From positions 3,286,001-3,350,000 of the forward strand of contig CP173058.1 of the NCBI GenBank assembly GCA_044772875.1: 64,000 bases of DNA, written 5' to 3'. The position numbers were made by a program, and so were the translations under genes. Below are positions 17,912 to 26,896 of this stretch, piece by piece. Source of the stretch: Morganella morganii_D (GTDB lineage: Bacteria; Pseudomonadota; Gammaproteobacteria; Enterobacterales; Enterobacteriaceae). The first letter of the stretch is position 1; every line of letters starts with the position of its first letter. The notes below the pieces were generated by a model. The model made no database searches, was not told the DNA's origin, and saw nothing but the letters and a program-made list of their open reading frames with translations.

Positions 17912-18994
17912 TTATTGAACCTGTATTTTACCTTTTTCCACGACAAACAGGCGACTGTTTTCATCCGCCATATCACTGACCTGTGCAGGGGTGATGGCAC
18001 TGACAAAAACCTGAGCCTGTGTGGCTTTCAGCCGGTGAGCCAGTAAACGGCGGCGTCCGGCATCCAGTTCGGAGGCAAAATCATCAAGCAGATACAGGCA
18101 TTGCTGCCCGCTCTGACGGGTGAAATATTCACCCTGCGCTAACCGCAGCGCGCACATCAGCAGTTTTAACTGGCCACGTGAAAGTAAATCTTCCGCCGGC
18201 ACCCCGTCCGCCCTGATCCGTAAATCCGCTTTATGCGGGCCGGAGGCGGTGTAGGTCAGTGCGCGATCCCGTTCAAACTGGCGCTGCAGAAGCTCTGAAT
18301 AATCGGTCTCTTTATCCCATCCGCGCTGGAAAGAGACACTCAGCGAAAATTCAGGTAAAAACTGCTGACAGGTCTGCTCAATATCCTGAGCAATCGCTGT
18401 CACATAATTCTCACGCCACTGACTGACCTGTTCAGCAACCGGAATCAGCTGCTGATCCCAGTGGCGGATCTGACCATAATTCGATACCTGGCGAAGAGCG
18501 GCATTACGCTGTCTCACCAGACGTTTTAAATCGCTCCACATCGCAAAAAATTGCGGTTCATTGTGGAAACAGCCCCAGTCAATATAGGCCCGGCGGAATT
18601 TCGGCCCGCCGTTGAGCAGGGTAAATCCTTCCGGGGTGATAAGCTGCATCGGCAGTAATTTTGCCAGCTCGGCAATTTTATGGCCGTCGGTGCCGTCAAT
18701 GCGGACCTTGCTGTCACCCCGGCGGTTTTTACTCAGGCCGACGCTGGTGACTCGGTCTGTCTGTTCCTGCCCGAGTTTGCCGTGCAGAATAAATTCTTCG
18801 TTATCATGGCGGATAACACGCCCCGCCTGTACTGAACGGAATGCCCGGCCGTGGCCGAGTGTGTAAATGGCTTCCAGAATGCTGGTTTTACCGCTGCCGT
18901 TAGAGCCGACCAGAAAGTTAAACCCGGTAGCCAGCGGTAAATCCGCATTTTCGATATTGCGAAAATTACGGATAAGTAAACGCGAGAGGATCAT
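17912..18994 (-). CDS. recF: DNA replication and repair protein RecF
   Basis: The 360-residue SMC-like ATPase has the Walker A GSNGSGKTSILEAIY, the signature LLSRGQLKLLMCALRLAQGE and Walker B CLYLLDDFASELD. It loads RecA at gaps with RecO and RecR. It lies 4 bp after dnaN and 27 bp before gyrB in the conserved order. Confidence 0.97.
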   Translation of the reverse strand: MILSRLLIRNFRNIENADLPLATGFNFLVGSNGSGKTSILEAIYTLGHGRAFRSVQAGRVIRHDNEEFILHGKLGQEQTDRVTSVGLSKNRRGDSKVRIDGTDGHKIAELAKLLPMQLITPEGFTLLNGGPKFRRAYIDWGCFHNEPQFFAMWSDLKRLVRQRNAALRQVSNYGQIRHWDQQLIPVAEQVSQWRENYVTAIAQDIEQTCQQFLPEFSLSVSFQRGWDKETDYSELLQRQFERDRALTYTASGPHKADLRIRADGVPAEDLLSRGQLKLLMCALRLAQGEYFTRQSGQQCLYLLDDFASELDAGRRRLLAHRLKATQAQVFVSAITPAQVSDMADENSRLFVVEKGKIQVQ

Positions 18995-18998
18995 TGTG

Positions 18999-20099
18999 TT
19001 ACAGGCGCATCGGCATCACAACGTAAGCGGCTGCATCACTTGCGTCATCTTCAATTTGCACGCTGGATGTGGCATCAGTCAGTTTCACTGAAACATCTTC
19101 ACATTTCAGTGTATTAAGAACATCAAGGACATAGCTGACATTAAACCCGATTTCCATTTCCGTTCCGTCATAAGTGACATCCACGATTTCTTCGGCTTCT
19201 TCCTGCTCCGGGTTATTGGCGGTGATTCTGAGCTGATTGTTGCTCAGGTAAATCCGCACGCCGCGGAATTTCTCGTTCGATAAAATCGCCGCACGGGAAA
19301 AAGCCTGCTTCAGCATATCACAATTTGCCGTCAGCGTTTTGTCCGGGTTCTTCGGCAGGACACGACGGTAGTCCGGGAAGCGCCCATCCACCAGTTTGGA
19401 AGTGAAAATAAACCCGCCGACATGGGCGCGGATATTATTGCTGCCGATTTCGAGTTTCAGCAGGGAATCGCCGCCGTCCAGCAGACGCATCAGTTCGATA
19501 ACCCCTTTACGCGGCACGATCACCGAATGGTCCGGCAGTTCCTGTCCGATATCGAGCGAGCAGACCGCCAGGCGGTGCCCGTCTGTGGCGACAGTGCGCA
19601 GCACCGGGCCGCTGGTTTCAAACAGCATGCCGTTTAAGTAATAGCGGACATCCTGATGCGCCATGGAAAACTGAGTGGATTCAATCAGGCGTTTTAATGT
19701 TGCTTGCGGCAGAGAGAAGGTGACATCACTCTGCCAGTCATCCAGATTCGGGAAATCCGAGGCCGGTAAGGTGGACAGCGAGAAACGGCTGCGCCCGGAG
19801 CGAACCAGAAGACGGTCACCATCAAGTTCAACACTGATTTGTGCGCCGTCCGGCAGACCCCGCCAGATATCCAGGAACTTCCGTGCCGGCACCGTGGTTT
19901 CGCCGTTTTCATGCGGCTGATCCAGCGGAACAGCGGCCATCATTTCCATCTCAAGGTCTGTCCCTGTGAGATGCAGTACGCCATCAGAGACTTTCAGCAG
20001 TAAGTTACCCAGAATCGGTAGGGTCGGGCGACCGCCCAACGGACTGCTGACCTGTTGTAAGGGTTTTAACAATTGCTCACGTTCAATGATAAATTTCAT
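18999..20099 (-). CDS. dnaN: DNA polymerase III subunit beta (sliding clamp)
   Basis: The protein has 366 residues, exactly the E. coli length, running from MKFIIEREQLLKPLQQV to the conserved hydrophobic end VVMPMRL, part of the partner-binding pocket. Three repeated clamp domains are expected along its length. It tethers Pol III and other factors to DNA as a ring dimer. It lies 4 bp downstream of dnaA. Confidence 0.98.
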   Translation of the reverse strand: MKFIIEREQLLKPLQQVSSPLGGRPTLPILGNLLLKVSDGVLHLTGTDLEMEMMAAVPLDQPHENGETTVPARKFLDIWRGLPDGAQISVELDGDRLLVRSGRSRFSLSTLPASDFPNLDDWQSDVTFSLPQATLKRLIESTQFSMAHQDVRYYLNGMLFETSGPVLRTVATDGHRLAVCSLDIGQELPDHSVIVPRKGVIELMRLLDGGDSLLKLEIGSNNIRAHVGGFIFTSKLVDGRFPDYRRVLPKNPDKTLTANCDMLKQAFSRAAILSNEKFRGVRIYLSNNQLRITANNPEQEEAEEIVDVTYDGTEMEIGFNVSYVLDVLNTLKCEDVSVKLTDATSSVQIEDDASDAAAYVVMPMRL

Positions 20100-20103
20100 A
20101 GCG

Positions 20104-21504
20104 CTATGATGATAATGTCCGGATTAAGTTAGAAAAATCTTCTTTGATGTCGTGGCTTTCCTCACGCAGCTGCTCGATTTTACGGCAGGCGTGCAGAACG
20201 GTCGTGTGGTCACGGCCGCCAAAAGCATCCCCGATTTCTGGCAAACTGTGGTTTGTCAGCTCTTTTGCCAGAGCCATCGCCATCTGGCGCGGCCGGGCGA
20301 CAGAGCGCGAACGGCGTTTGGAGAGCAGATCAGCCACTTTAATTTTATAATACTCAGCAACAGTTTTCTGAATATTATCGATGGTGACCAGTTTCTCCTG
20401 CAGTGCTAACAGATCCCGCAGTGCTTCGCGTACAAAATCGATGGTAATTGCCCGCCCGGTAAAGTTGGCGTTGGCAATCACCCGGTTCAGTGCACCTTCC
20501 AGTTCACGGACGTTGGAGCGCAGACGTTTCGCAATAAAGAAAGCCACTTCATCCGGCAGGCGGATGTTGTTTTCATCAGCTTTTTTCATCAGAATGGCGA
20601 CCCGCGTTTCCAGCTCCGGCGGTTCAATAGCAACGGTTAATCCCCAGCCGAACCGCGATTTCAGGCTATCTTCCACCCCGTTAATTTCTTTCGGGTAGCG
20701 GTCGGAGGTCAGGATTATCTGCTGATTACCTTCGAGTAACGCATTGAAGGTATGAAAAAATTCTTCCTGAGAACGTTCTTTGTTAGCAAAAAACTGAATA
20801 TCATCAATCAGTAAGGCATCGACAGAACGGTAGTAACGTTTGAACTCTTCAATCGCGTTGTTCTGCAATGCTTTGACCATATCCTGCACAAAACGTTCGG
20901 AGTGCATATAGACCACTTTGGCGTTGGCTTTACTTTCCATAATGCTGTTGCCGACGGCATGTAATAAGTGCGTCTTACCCAGACCGGTTCCGCCGTATAA
21001 GAACAGCGGGTTGTATGCACCACCCGGGTTATCTGCCACCTGACGGGCGGCTGCACGCGCCAGCTGGTTCGATTTACCTTCGACAAAGCTGTCAAAGGTG
21101 TGTTTCGGGTTAACGTTGGAGCGGTAAGCCATATCCGGTTCCGCACTGTTATCATGCCAGCTCGGGCGCAGTGTGGTGGCTTTTCCCCGCGAAGGTTGTT
21201 GCTTCATCGTCCGTGACGGGGGAATACTTCTTTCCGGTGTGCTGCTGATCGCGCTGACCGGCTTATTGCCGACCTCAAAACGCAGCTGCGGAATATCATT
21301 GCCGCAAAAATCGGACAGGAGCGCATTAATGTTATTAATGTACTTCTCCCGAACCCAGTCGAGCACAAACCGGTTAGGGGCATAGAGCGCCAGAGTGTCA
21401 TCACTCAGCTCAGCCTGAAGGGGGCGTATCCACATACTGAATTCTGTGGCAGGTAATTCATCCTGCAAGCGGGCAAGACATTGCTGCCAAAGCGAAAGAG
21501 ACAC
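20104..21504 (-). CDS. dnaA: Chromosomal replication initiator DnaA
   Basis: The 466-residue protein starts at GTG, as in E. coli, with GGGGAG upstream as ribosome site. Domain I is SLWQQCLARLQDELP. The AAA+ domain has Walker A GGTGLGKTHLLHAVG and Walker B DALLIDDIQFF. Domain IV carries the DnaA-box signature GGRDHTTVLHACRKIEQL. It opens oriC and autoregulates its own promoter. DnaA boxes lie in the divergent region upstream. oriC itself in enterics is normally near mnmG/mioC and is not in this window. Confidence 0.98.
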   Translation of the reverse strand: MSLSLWQQCLARLQDELPATEFSMWIRPLQAELSDDTLALYAPNRFVLDWVREKYINNINALLSDFCGNDIPQLRFEVGNKPVSAISSTPERSIPPSRTMKQQPSRGKATTLRPSWHDNSAEPDMAYRSNVNPKHTFDSFVEGKSNQLARAAARQVADNPGGAYNPLFLYGGTGLGKTHLLHAVGNSIMESKANAKVVYMHSERFVQDMVKALQNNAIEEFKRYYRSVDALLIDDIQFFANKERSQEEFFHTFNALLEGNQQIILTSDRYPKEINGVEDSLKSRFGWGLTVAIEPPELETRVAILMKKADENNIRLPDEVAFFIAKRLRSNVRELEGALNRVIANANFTGRAITIDFVREALRDLLALQEKLVTIDNIQKTVAEYYKIKVADLLSKRRSRSVARPRQMAMALAKELTNHSLPEIGDAFGGRDHTTVLHACRKIEQLREESHDIKEDFSNLIRTLSS

Positions 21505-22068
21505 GGTGAACTCCCCTAAACAAGACCAGTCAAAGAAACAGAATAAGATTTTTCACGCAGACACAGCACATACAGACGAATTGTCCTCTGCATGTTTCAA
21601 CGGACACTTCAGTATACAAAAGTGAGGCTGTGTTATGGACGATCATTCCCTGCACCGGCGATCACCGCACGGGTGAAAATGATCGTGACGACGGATCATA
21701 TCGCAAAAGCGGGACAAGATCCTCATCCTTTTACACAGTTTTCCGGGTTTTTATCCACAGGGGCTGTCAGCCCGTCCGGAGCGGGATTCAGGCCGGAGTA
21801 TAACGAATTCCGGCAGGAGAATACAGCGGGAAGATCCCGTTTGGGGATAAGTTTGGGTGAATTATCCTCAGGTTGAAAAACAGCGCTCAGGATCAGGGGT
21901 ATGATCGAATATTCACGGATCGCGGATCGATCCTTGCGCTTTGCCGGGGAGTCCGTATAATCTTGCACCCTGTGCGCGTTATCTGTGTCTTAATATGGTG
22001 ATGTGTGCAGGCAGGTTATGGGTAAATGCAATTATGTGCAGAAATCTGTGTTATCGCGCCATCTTTGA
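21505..22068. promoter_or_regulatory. dnaA upstream region with DnaA boxes
   Basis: A consensus DnaA box TTATCCACA lies at 21751-21759. Near-consensus boxes are TTTTACACA (21729-21737), TTATCCTCA (21862-21870) and TTATCTGTG (21979-21987). This divergent spacer should hold the dnaA promoters and mediate DnaA autorepression. No gene is supported here. Confidence 0.75.
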
Positions 22069-22098
22069 TTGACGGACAGGCCCGGATTTTATTACAAT
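22069..22098 (+). promoter_or_regulatory. Predicted sigma-70 promoter of rpmH-rnpA
   Basis: TTGACG (22069-22074), an 18-bp spacer and TACAAT (22093-22098) give a good sigma-70 match, followed by a leader of about 150 nt before rpmH. Confidence 0.75.
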
Positions 22099-22244
22099 CT
22101 CGCATCTTTCCATATTGATGTTGCGATAAGGCACAGAGGTCAGTCACTTTCCGTGATGGCCCTTTCAGCAGAAAGATGTGAATCCGCCGCTGAATTTACT
22201 GTTTGCCGATGCGTTTACTGAATCAGTAATAATTTAAAGTTTAG

Positions 22245-22397
<153 letters not shown>

Positions 22398-22415
22398 TAA
22401 AGCTAACCATCTGAC

Positions 22416-22775
22416 GTGGTTAAGCTCGCTTTTCCGAGGGAGTTACGTTTGTTAACTCCCGAGCATTTCAACTTTGTCTTCCGGCAACCACAACGGGCAA
22501 GTACTCCTGAAATAACACTTCTGGGACGCCGTAATGAGCTGGAACATCCCCGCATTGGTCTTACCGTCGCTAAAAAAAACGTTAAACGGGCTCATGAGCG
22601 CAACCGCATCAAACGGTTAGCGCGTGAATACTTTCGTCTGCACCAACATGAGTTGCCCGATATGGATTTCGTGCTTCTGGTAAGAAAAGGGGTATCGGAG
22701 TTGAGTAATCGCGAGATTACGGAAGCATTGGGTAAGTTATGGCGTCGTCACCGTCGCTTGGCGCACGCTTCCTGA
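22416..22775 (+). CDS. rnpA: Ribonuclease P protein component
   Basis: The 119-residue basic protein starts at GTG (VKLAFPRELRLLTP). It contains the RNase P RNA-binding motif KKNVKRAHERNRIKRLARE. With M1 RNA it matures tRNA 5' ends. Its 3' end overlaps yidD by 37 bp. Confidence 0.97.
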   Translation: MVKLAFPRELRLLTPEHFNFVFRQPQRASTPEITLLGRRNELEHPRIGLTVAKKNVKRAHERNRIKRLAREYFRLHQHELPDMDFVLLVRKGVSELSNREITEALGKLWRRHRRLAHAS

Positions 22776-22996
22776 TCCTGTTAATCAGAGGTTACCAGCT
22801 GGTGATTAGTCCGCTGCTGGGACCACGTTGCCGCTTCACACCAACATGTTCGCAATACGGAATTGAGGCATTGCGCAGGTTTGGTATGATAAAAGGCGGT
22901 TGGTTAACGGTGAAACGCGTATTAAAATGCCACCCTTTACACGAAGGTGGTGATGATCCTGTCCCACCTAAAAATGATGATAACAGAGAACATTAA
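22739..22996 (+). CDS. yidD: Membrane protein insertion efficiency factor YidD
   Basis: The 85-residue protein has an amphipathic N-terminal helix (LILLIRGYQLVISPLLGP) and the family core CRFTPTCSQYGIEALRRFG with the later LKCHPLHEGGDDPVP. It assists YidC-dependent membrane insertion. It overlaps rnpA and lies 2 bp before yidC. Confidence 0.95.
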   Translation: MASSPSLGARFLILLIRGYQLVISPLLGPRCRFTPTCSQYGIEALRRFGMIKGGWLTVKRVLKCHPLHEGGDDPVPPKNDDNREH

Positions 22997-22998
22997 CG

Positions 22999-24621
22999 AT
23001 GGATTCGCAACGTAATCTTCTATTCATCGCTTTGCTACTCGTATCCTTCTTTGCATGGCAGACGTGGGAAAGTGATAAGACACAAGCACTTAACGCGGCT
23101 ACTCAGGCAACGCAGCAGACGACAACGCCAAGTGGTGAAAGCAGCGGGCAGAACAAATATATTACGGTCAGAACAGATGTGCTGTCACTGAACATCAATC
23201 TGCGCGGCGGTGATATTGATGAAGCTGACCTTTTGGCTTACCCGGCAACCTTAAAATCCGCAGATCCGTTCCGTTTACTGGAAACAACGCCTGAATTTGC
23301 CTATCAGGCAATCAGTGGTTTAACCGGTGTGAATGGCCCGGATAACCCGAACAATTACAAAGATCGCCCGCTGTATTCCACTGAAAGCGATACTTTTGTG
23401 CTGCCGGAAGGCCAGGATGAACTGCGTGTTCCTCTGACTTTCGTTCAGGATGGTGTCACTTATGTGAAAACCTATATCCTGAAGCGCAAAGACTATGCCA
23501 TCAGTGTTGATTACACCATCAAAAACGACACCTCCTCTCCTTTGGAAATGGCGTTTTTCGGTCAGTTAAAACAATCTGTGAATTTACCGGAACGTCTTAA
23601 CAACGGCAGCAGCAACTTTGCGCTGCATACCTACCGTGGTGCGGCGTACTCATCTGAAGAAACCAACTACAAAAAATACAGCTTCAGTGATATTGAAGAT
23701 AAACCACTGAATATCAACACCAATACCGGCTGGGTGGCGATGTTGCAGCAGTATTTTGCGACGGCGTGGGTTCCTGAGAAAGGCACCACCAATAACTTCT
23801 ATACACTGTACAGTGCCAAAACCGGCGATGCATTCATCGGCTATAAGAGTGATGCAATCCGTATTGCGGCAAACAGCGAAGCGAAATATAACGCAACACT
23901 GTGGGTCGGCCCGGAACTGCAGAATGAAATGGAAGCTGTGGCACCGCATCTGGACTTAACCGTCGATTACGGCTGGTTATGGTTCATTTCTCAGCCGCTG
24001 TTCAAGTTACTGAAGTTTATCCACAGCTTCATCGGTAACTGGGGCTTCTCCATCATCGTTATCACCTTTATTGTCCGCGGTATCATGTATCCGCTGACCC
24101 GTGCGCAATACACTTCAATGGCGAAAATGCGTATGCTTCAGCCGAAGCTGAAAGCAATGCGTGAGCGTATCGGTGATGACAAACCGCGCATGAGTCAGGA
24201 AATGATGGCGCTGTACAAAGAAGAGAAAGTGAACCCGCTGGGTGGCTGCTTACCGCTGATCATCCAGATGCCTATCTTCCTGGCACTGTATTACATGCTG
24301 ATGGGCTCGGTGGAACTGCGTCACGCACCGTTTATCGGCTGGATCCATGACTTATCCGCACAGGATCCGTACTACATTCTGCCGGTTCTGATGGGTGCAA
24401 CGATGTTTGTGATCCAAAAGCTGTCTCCTACAGCGGTTACAGACCCGTTACAGCAGAAGATTTTCACCTTTATGCCGGTGATCTTCACAGTCTTCTTCCT
24501 GTGGTTCCCGTCAGGTCTGGTTCTGTACTATATCGTCAGTAACCTGGTGACAATCCTCCAGCAGCAGATTATCTATCGCGGTCTGGAAAAACGCGGTCTT
24601 CACAGTCGCGACAAAAAATAA
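22999..24621 (+). CDS. yidC: Membrane protein insertase YidC
   Basis: The 540-residue protein has the N-terminal anchor NLLFIALLLVSFFAWQTW, a large periplasmic beta domain (about residues 60-340) and the conserved five-span core beginning near GWLWFISQPLFKLLKFIH. That core includes NWGFSIIVITFIVRGIMYPL, with the hydrophilic-groove arginine, and CLPLIIQMPIFLALYYML. It inserts inner-membrane proteins alone or with SecYEG. Confidence 0.98.
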   Translation: MDSQRNLLFIALLLVSFFAWQTWESDKTQALNAATQATQQTTTPSGESSGQNKYITVRTDVLSLNINLRGGDIDEADLLAYPATLKSADPFRLLETTPEFAYQAISGLTGVNGPDNPNNYKDRPLYSTESDTFVLPEGQDELRVPLTFVQDGVTYVKTYILKRKDYAISVDYTIKNDTSSPLEMAFFGQLKQSVNLPERLNNGSSNFALHTYRGAAYSSEETNYKKYSFSDIEDKPLNINTNTGWVAMLQQYFATAWVPEKGTTNNFYTLYSAKTGDAFIGYKSDAIRIAANSEAKYNATLWVGPELQNEMEAVAPHLDLTVDYGWLWFISQPLFKLLKFIHSFIGNWGFSIIVITFIVRGIMYPLTRAQYTSMAKMRMLQPKLKAMRERIGDDKPRMSQEMMALYKEEKVNPLGGCLPLIIQMPIFLALYYMLMGSVELRHAPFIGWIHDLSAQDPYYILPVLMGATMFVIQKLSPTAVTDPLQQKIFTFMPVIFTVFFLWFPSGLVLYYIVSNLVTILQQQIIYRGLEKRGLHSRDKK

Positions 24622-24666
24622 GCCCGTGACCGGCGGGGAATCTCTGCCGGTCTTATAGTATTATTT

Positions 24667-24695
24667 AAAGGCGGTCATATTGACCGCCTTTATTG
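24667..24695 (+). terminator. Terminator or attenuator between yidC and mnmE
   Basis: A perfect 11-bp stem AAAGGCGGTCA/TGACCGCCTTT with a 3-nt loop is followed by ATTGTTT. A weaker GACCGGC/GCCGGTC hairpin lies at 24627-24651. Confidence 0.75.
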
Positions 24696-24727
24696 TTTAT
24701 CACACGGTGAGAAAGAGAGACATGGTC

Positions 24728-26107
24728 ATGAATAACGCAGAAATTCAGAGCACCGATACCATTGTGGCACAGGCAACTCCGCCGGGACGTGGCGGAGTCG
24801 GTATTTTGCGTGTGTCCGGCCCGCAGGCGGCACAGGTGGCTCAGATTGTACTGGGGAAACTCCCGAAAGCGCGTTATGCCGATTATCTGCCTTTCCGTGA
24901 TGAAACCGGCAAAGTGCTGGATCAGGGGATTGCGATTTTCTTCCCCGGTCCTAACTCCTTTACCGGTGAGGATGTGCTGGAACTCCAGGGGCACGGCGGG
25001 CCGGTTATCCTCGATTTACTGTTAAAACGTATTCTTCTTATCGGTAATATCCGTATCGCGAATCCCGGCGAGTTTTCCGAGCGCGCATTTCTTAACGACA
25101 AGCTGGATCTGGCGCAGGCGGAAGCAATCGCTGACCTGATTGATGCCAGTTCAGAGCAGGCTGCGCGTTCTGCAATGAATTCATTACAGGGGGCTTTCTC
25201 CGGTGAAGTGCATCAGATGGTGGAAGCACTCACTAACCTGCGGATCTATGTGGAAGCGGCGATCGATTTCCCTGATGAGGAAATCGATTTTCTCTCGGAT
25301 GGGGTGATTGAATCCAAACTCGATACAGTGATCGCTGACCTGGAACGGGTACGATCTCAGGCGCGCCAGGGCAGCTTGCTGCGTGAAGGGATGAAAGTGG
25401 TGATTGCCGGCCGCCCGAATGCCGGAAAATCCAGCCTTCTGAATGCGCTGGCCGGACGCGAGGCTGCGATTGTCACCGATATTGCCGGAACCACCCGTGA
25501 TGTGCTGCGCGAACATATTCATATCGACGGTATGCCGCTGCATATTATTGATACTGCCGGTTTGCGCGAAGCCGGGGATGAAGTGGAACGGATCGGTATT
25601 GAACGCGCCTGGCAGGAAATTGCGCAGGCAGACCGTGTTCTGTTTATGGTGGACGGTACTACGGTGGATGAACAGACCCCGGAACAAATCTGGCCGGAAT
25701 TTATGTCCCGGTTACCGGCCGGTATTCCGGTGACTATCATTCGCAATAAAACGGATATCACCGGAGAATCCACCGGTATAACTGAGCGGAACGGCGATAC
25801 GCTGATTAAACTCTCCGCCCGGGAAGGCCACGGTATTGATTTGCTGCGCGATCACCTGAAAACCACGATGGGATTTGAAGGCAACACCGAAGGCGGTTTC
25901 CTTGCCCGCCGTCGTCACTTACAGGCACTGAACACGGCCGCAGAGCATTTGATTTCCGGCCATGAGCAGCTTGTGGTCGCCCGTTCCGGCGAATTAGTGG
26001 CAGAAGAACTGCGTCTCGCCCAGCAGGCACTGAGTGAAATCACCGGTGAATTCACCTCTGACGACCTGCTGGGACGTATTTTCTCGAGTTTTTGTATCGG
26101 GAAGTAA
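24728..26107 (+). CDS. mnmE: tRNA modification GTPase MnmE
   Basis: From the chosen start the protein has 459 residues. TDTIVAQATPPGRGGVGILR is the tetrahydrofolate-binding N-terminal domain. The inserted G domain has GRPNAGKSSLLNALAGRE (P-loop), DIAGTTRD, DTAGLRE and NKTD, and the C-terminus is FCIGK, whose cysteine is catalytic. With MnmG it makes the cmnm5 modification of tRNA wobble uridines. The start could also be ATG 24722, closer to the AAAGAGAG ribosome site; an ATG at 24680 lies inside the hairpin and is unlikely. Confidence 0.97.
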   Translation: MNNAEIQSTDTIVAQATPPGRGGVGILRVSGPQAAQVAQIVLGKLPKARYADYLPFRDETGKVLDQGIAIFFPGPNSFTGEDVLELQGHGGPVILDLLLKRILLIGNIRIANPGEFSERAFLNDKLDLAQAEAIADLIDASSEQAARSAMNSLQGAFSGEVHQMVEALTNLRIYVEAAIDFPDEEIDFLSDGVIESKLDTVIADLERVRSQARQGSLLREGMKVVIAGRPNAGKSSLLNALAGREAAIVTDIAGTTRDVLREHIHIDGMPLHIIDTAGLREAGDEVERIGIERAWQEIAQADRVLFMVDGTTVDEQTPEQIWPEFMSRLPAGIPVTIIRNKTDITGESTGITERNGDTLIKLSAREGHGIDLLRDHLKTTMGFEGNTEGGFLARRRHLQALNTAAEHLISGHEQLVVARSGELVAEELRLAQQALSEITGEFTSDDLLGRIFSSFCIGK

Positions 26108-26119
26108 GCTGAAAAAGCC

Positions 26120-26217
26120 CTAACACTGATCCGGTTTAATTATTGCCACACTCACCGCCTGTGCCTTACGCCGTACAGGCAGTGTAATACCGATTAAGCA
26201 GGTGAAAATCAGTGCGA
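26120..26217 (-). pseudogene. Possible C-terminal remnant of a membrane transporter
   Basis: On the minus strand a frame reads ALIFTCLIGITLPVRRK and continues to QC before a stop at 26120. This looks like the last span and cytosolic tail of an MFS transporter. It begins at the 3' end of the TetR gene and has no start of its own. A transporter usually adjoins such a regulator, so this may be the surviving tail after a deletion. The evidence is one short hydrophobic segment only. Confidence 0.3.
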
Positions 26218-26802
26218 CTCCGGCATTATTTTTGCCATTGCAGCAGCCTGTAATACCCGCTCACCATGCTCTTCCAGCCCGGCGAGCACAATAGCGCCCT
26301 CCAGTAAGAGCGTCAGATGTGCTGTCAGCTGTTCTGCTTTGGCGGAGTCCTCAGGCAGCAGCTGATAAAGATTTTTACGGATAATATCAGTCACTTCAGA
26401 TTTGTGAGCATACACTTCGCGGCGTTCTTCACTGCCGGCCGGAAACTCTGCGGCTGCATTCAGCAGGCCACATCCGCGGAATCCCCCGTTCATAGGCAAA
26501 CTCGCATGGTTGTGATAAGCATCAAATACCACGAGGATCCGCTGTACCGGGGTTGTTGCCTGTTGCAGGCGGGTATCATACAAAGCCAGCCATTCTTCAT
26601 GTCGCAGCCGGATGTAAGTGATCACCAACTCAGCTTTGGAGCTGAAATTGTTATACAGGCTTTTTTTGGCAACTCCGGCCTTTTTGGTGATCGTATCAAT
26701 GCCGGTTGCCGCAATGCCCTCGTTGTAAAACAAGATGCCTGCGGCTTCCGGTATACGATCCCTGGTACTGAGCCGGGCCTGTGTGGTATTGGTGTCCTTC
26801 AT
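26209..26802 (-). CDS. TetR/AcrR-family transcriptional regulator
   Basis: The 197-residue protein has the N-terminal TetR helix-turn-helix RIPEAAGILFYNEGIAATGIDTITKKAGVAKKSLYNNFSSKAEL (about residues 16-59). The C-terminal ligand domain contains GGFRGCGLLNAAAEFP. It resembles the group of repressors that usually control a neighbouring efflux or oxidoreductase gene. Here only a possible transporter remnant lies downstream. An imperfect palindrome (AGGTAGACCAGTATGCCT, 26829-26846) just upstream may be its own operator. The ligand is unknown. Confidence 0.85.
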   Translation of the reverse strand: MKDTNTTQARLSTRDRIPEAAGILFYNEGIAATGIDTITKKAGVAKKSLYNNFSSKAELVITYIRLRHEEWLALYDTRLQQATTPVQRILVVFDAYHNHASLPMNGGFRGCGLLNAAAEFPAGSEERREVYAHKSEVTDIIRKNLYQLLPEDSAKAEQLTAHLTLLLEGAIVLAGLEEHGERVLQAAAMAKIMPESH

Positions 26803-26828
26803 CCGGAAAATCTCTGGCGATCTAAAGT

Positions 26829-26880
26829 AGGTAGACCAGTATGCCTATTGATTTTATGTGCGCAAGAAATAATCATTATC
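26829..26880 (-). promoter_or_regulatory. TetR gene upstream region: candidate operator and Fur-like site
   Basis: An imperfect inverted repeat at 26829-26846 is a possible TetR operator. AATAATCATTATC at 26868-26880 matches 12 of the 13 bases in the right part of the Fur consensus. The site lies between tonB and the regulator gene, so the regulator may be iron-controlled. Both are motif matches by eye. Confidence 0.35.
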
Positions 26881-26896
26881 GGGAAACCCTATGTCG

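Noticed and set aside
21729..21987. DnaA-box cluster as a possible oriC
   Set aside because: In enterics boxes upstream of dnaA serve autoregulation; no AT-rich 13-mer array or GATC cluster typical of enteric oriC was seen, and mnmG/mioC are absent.
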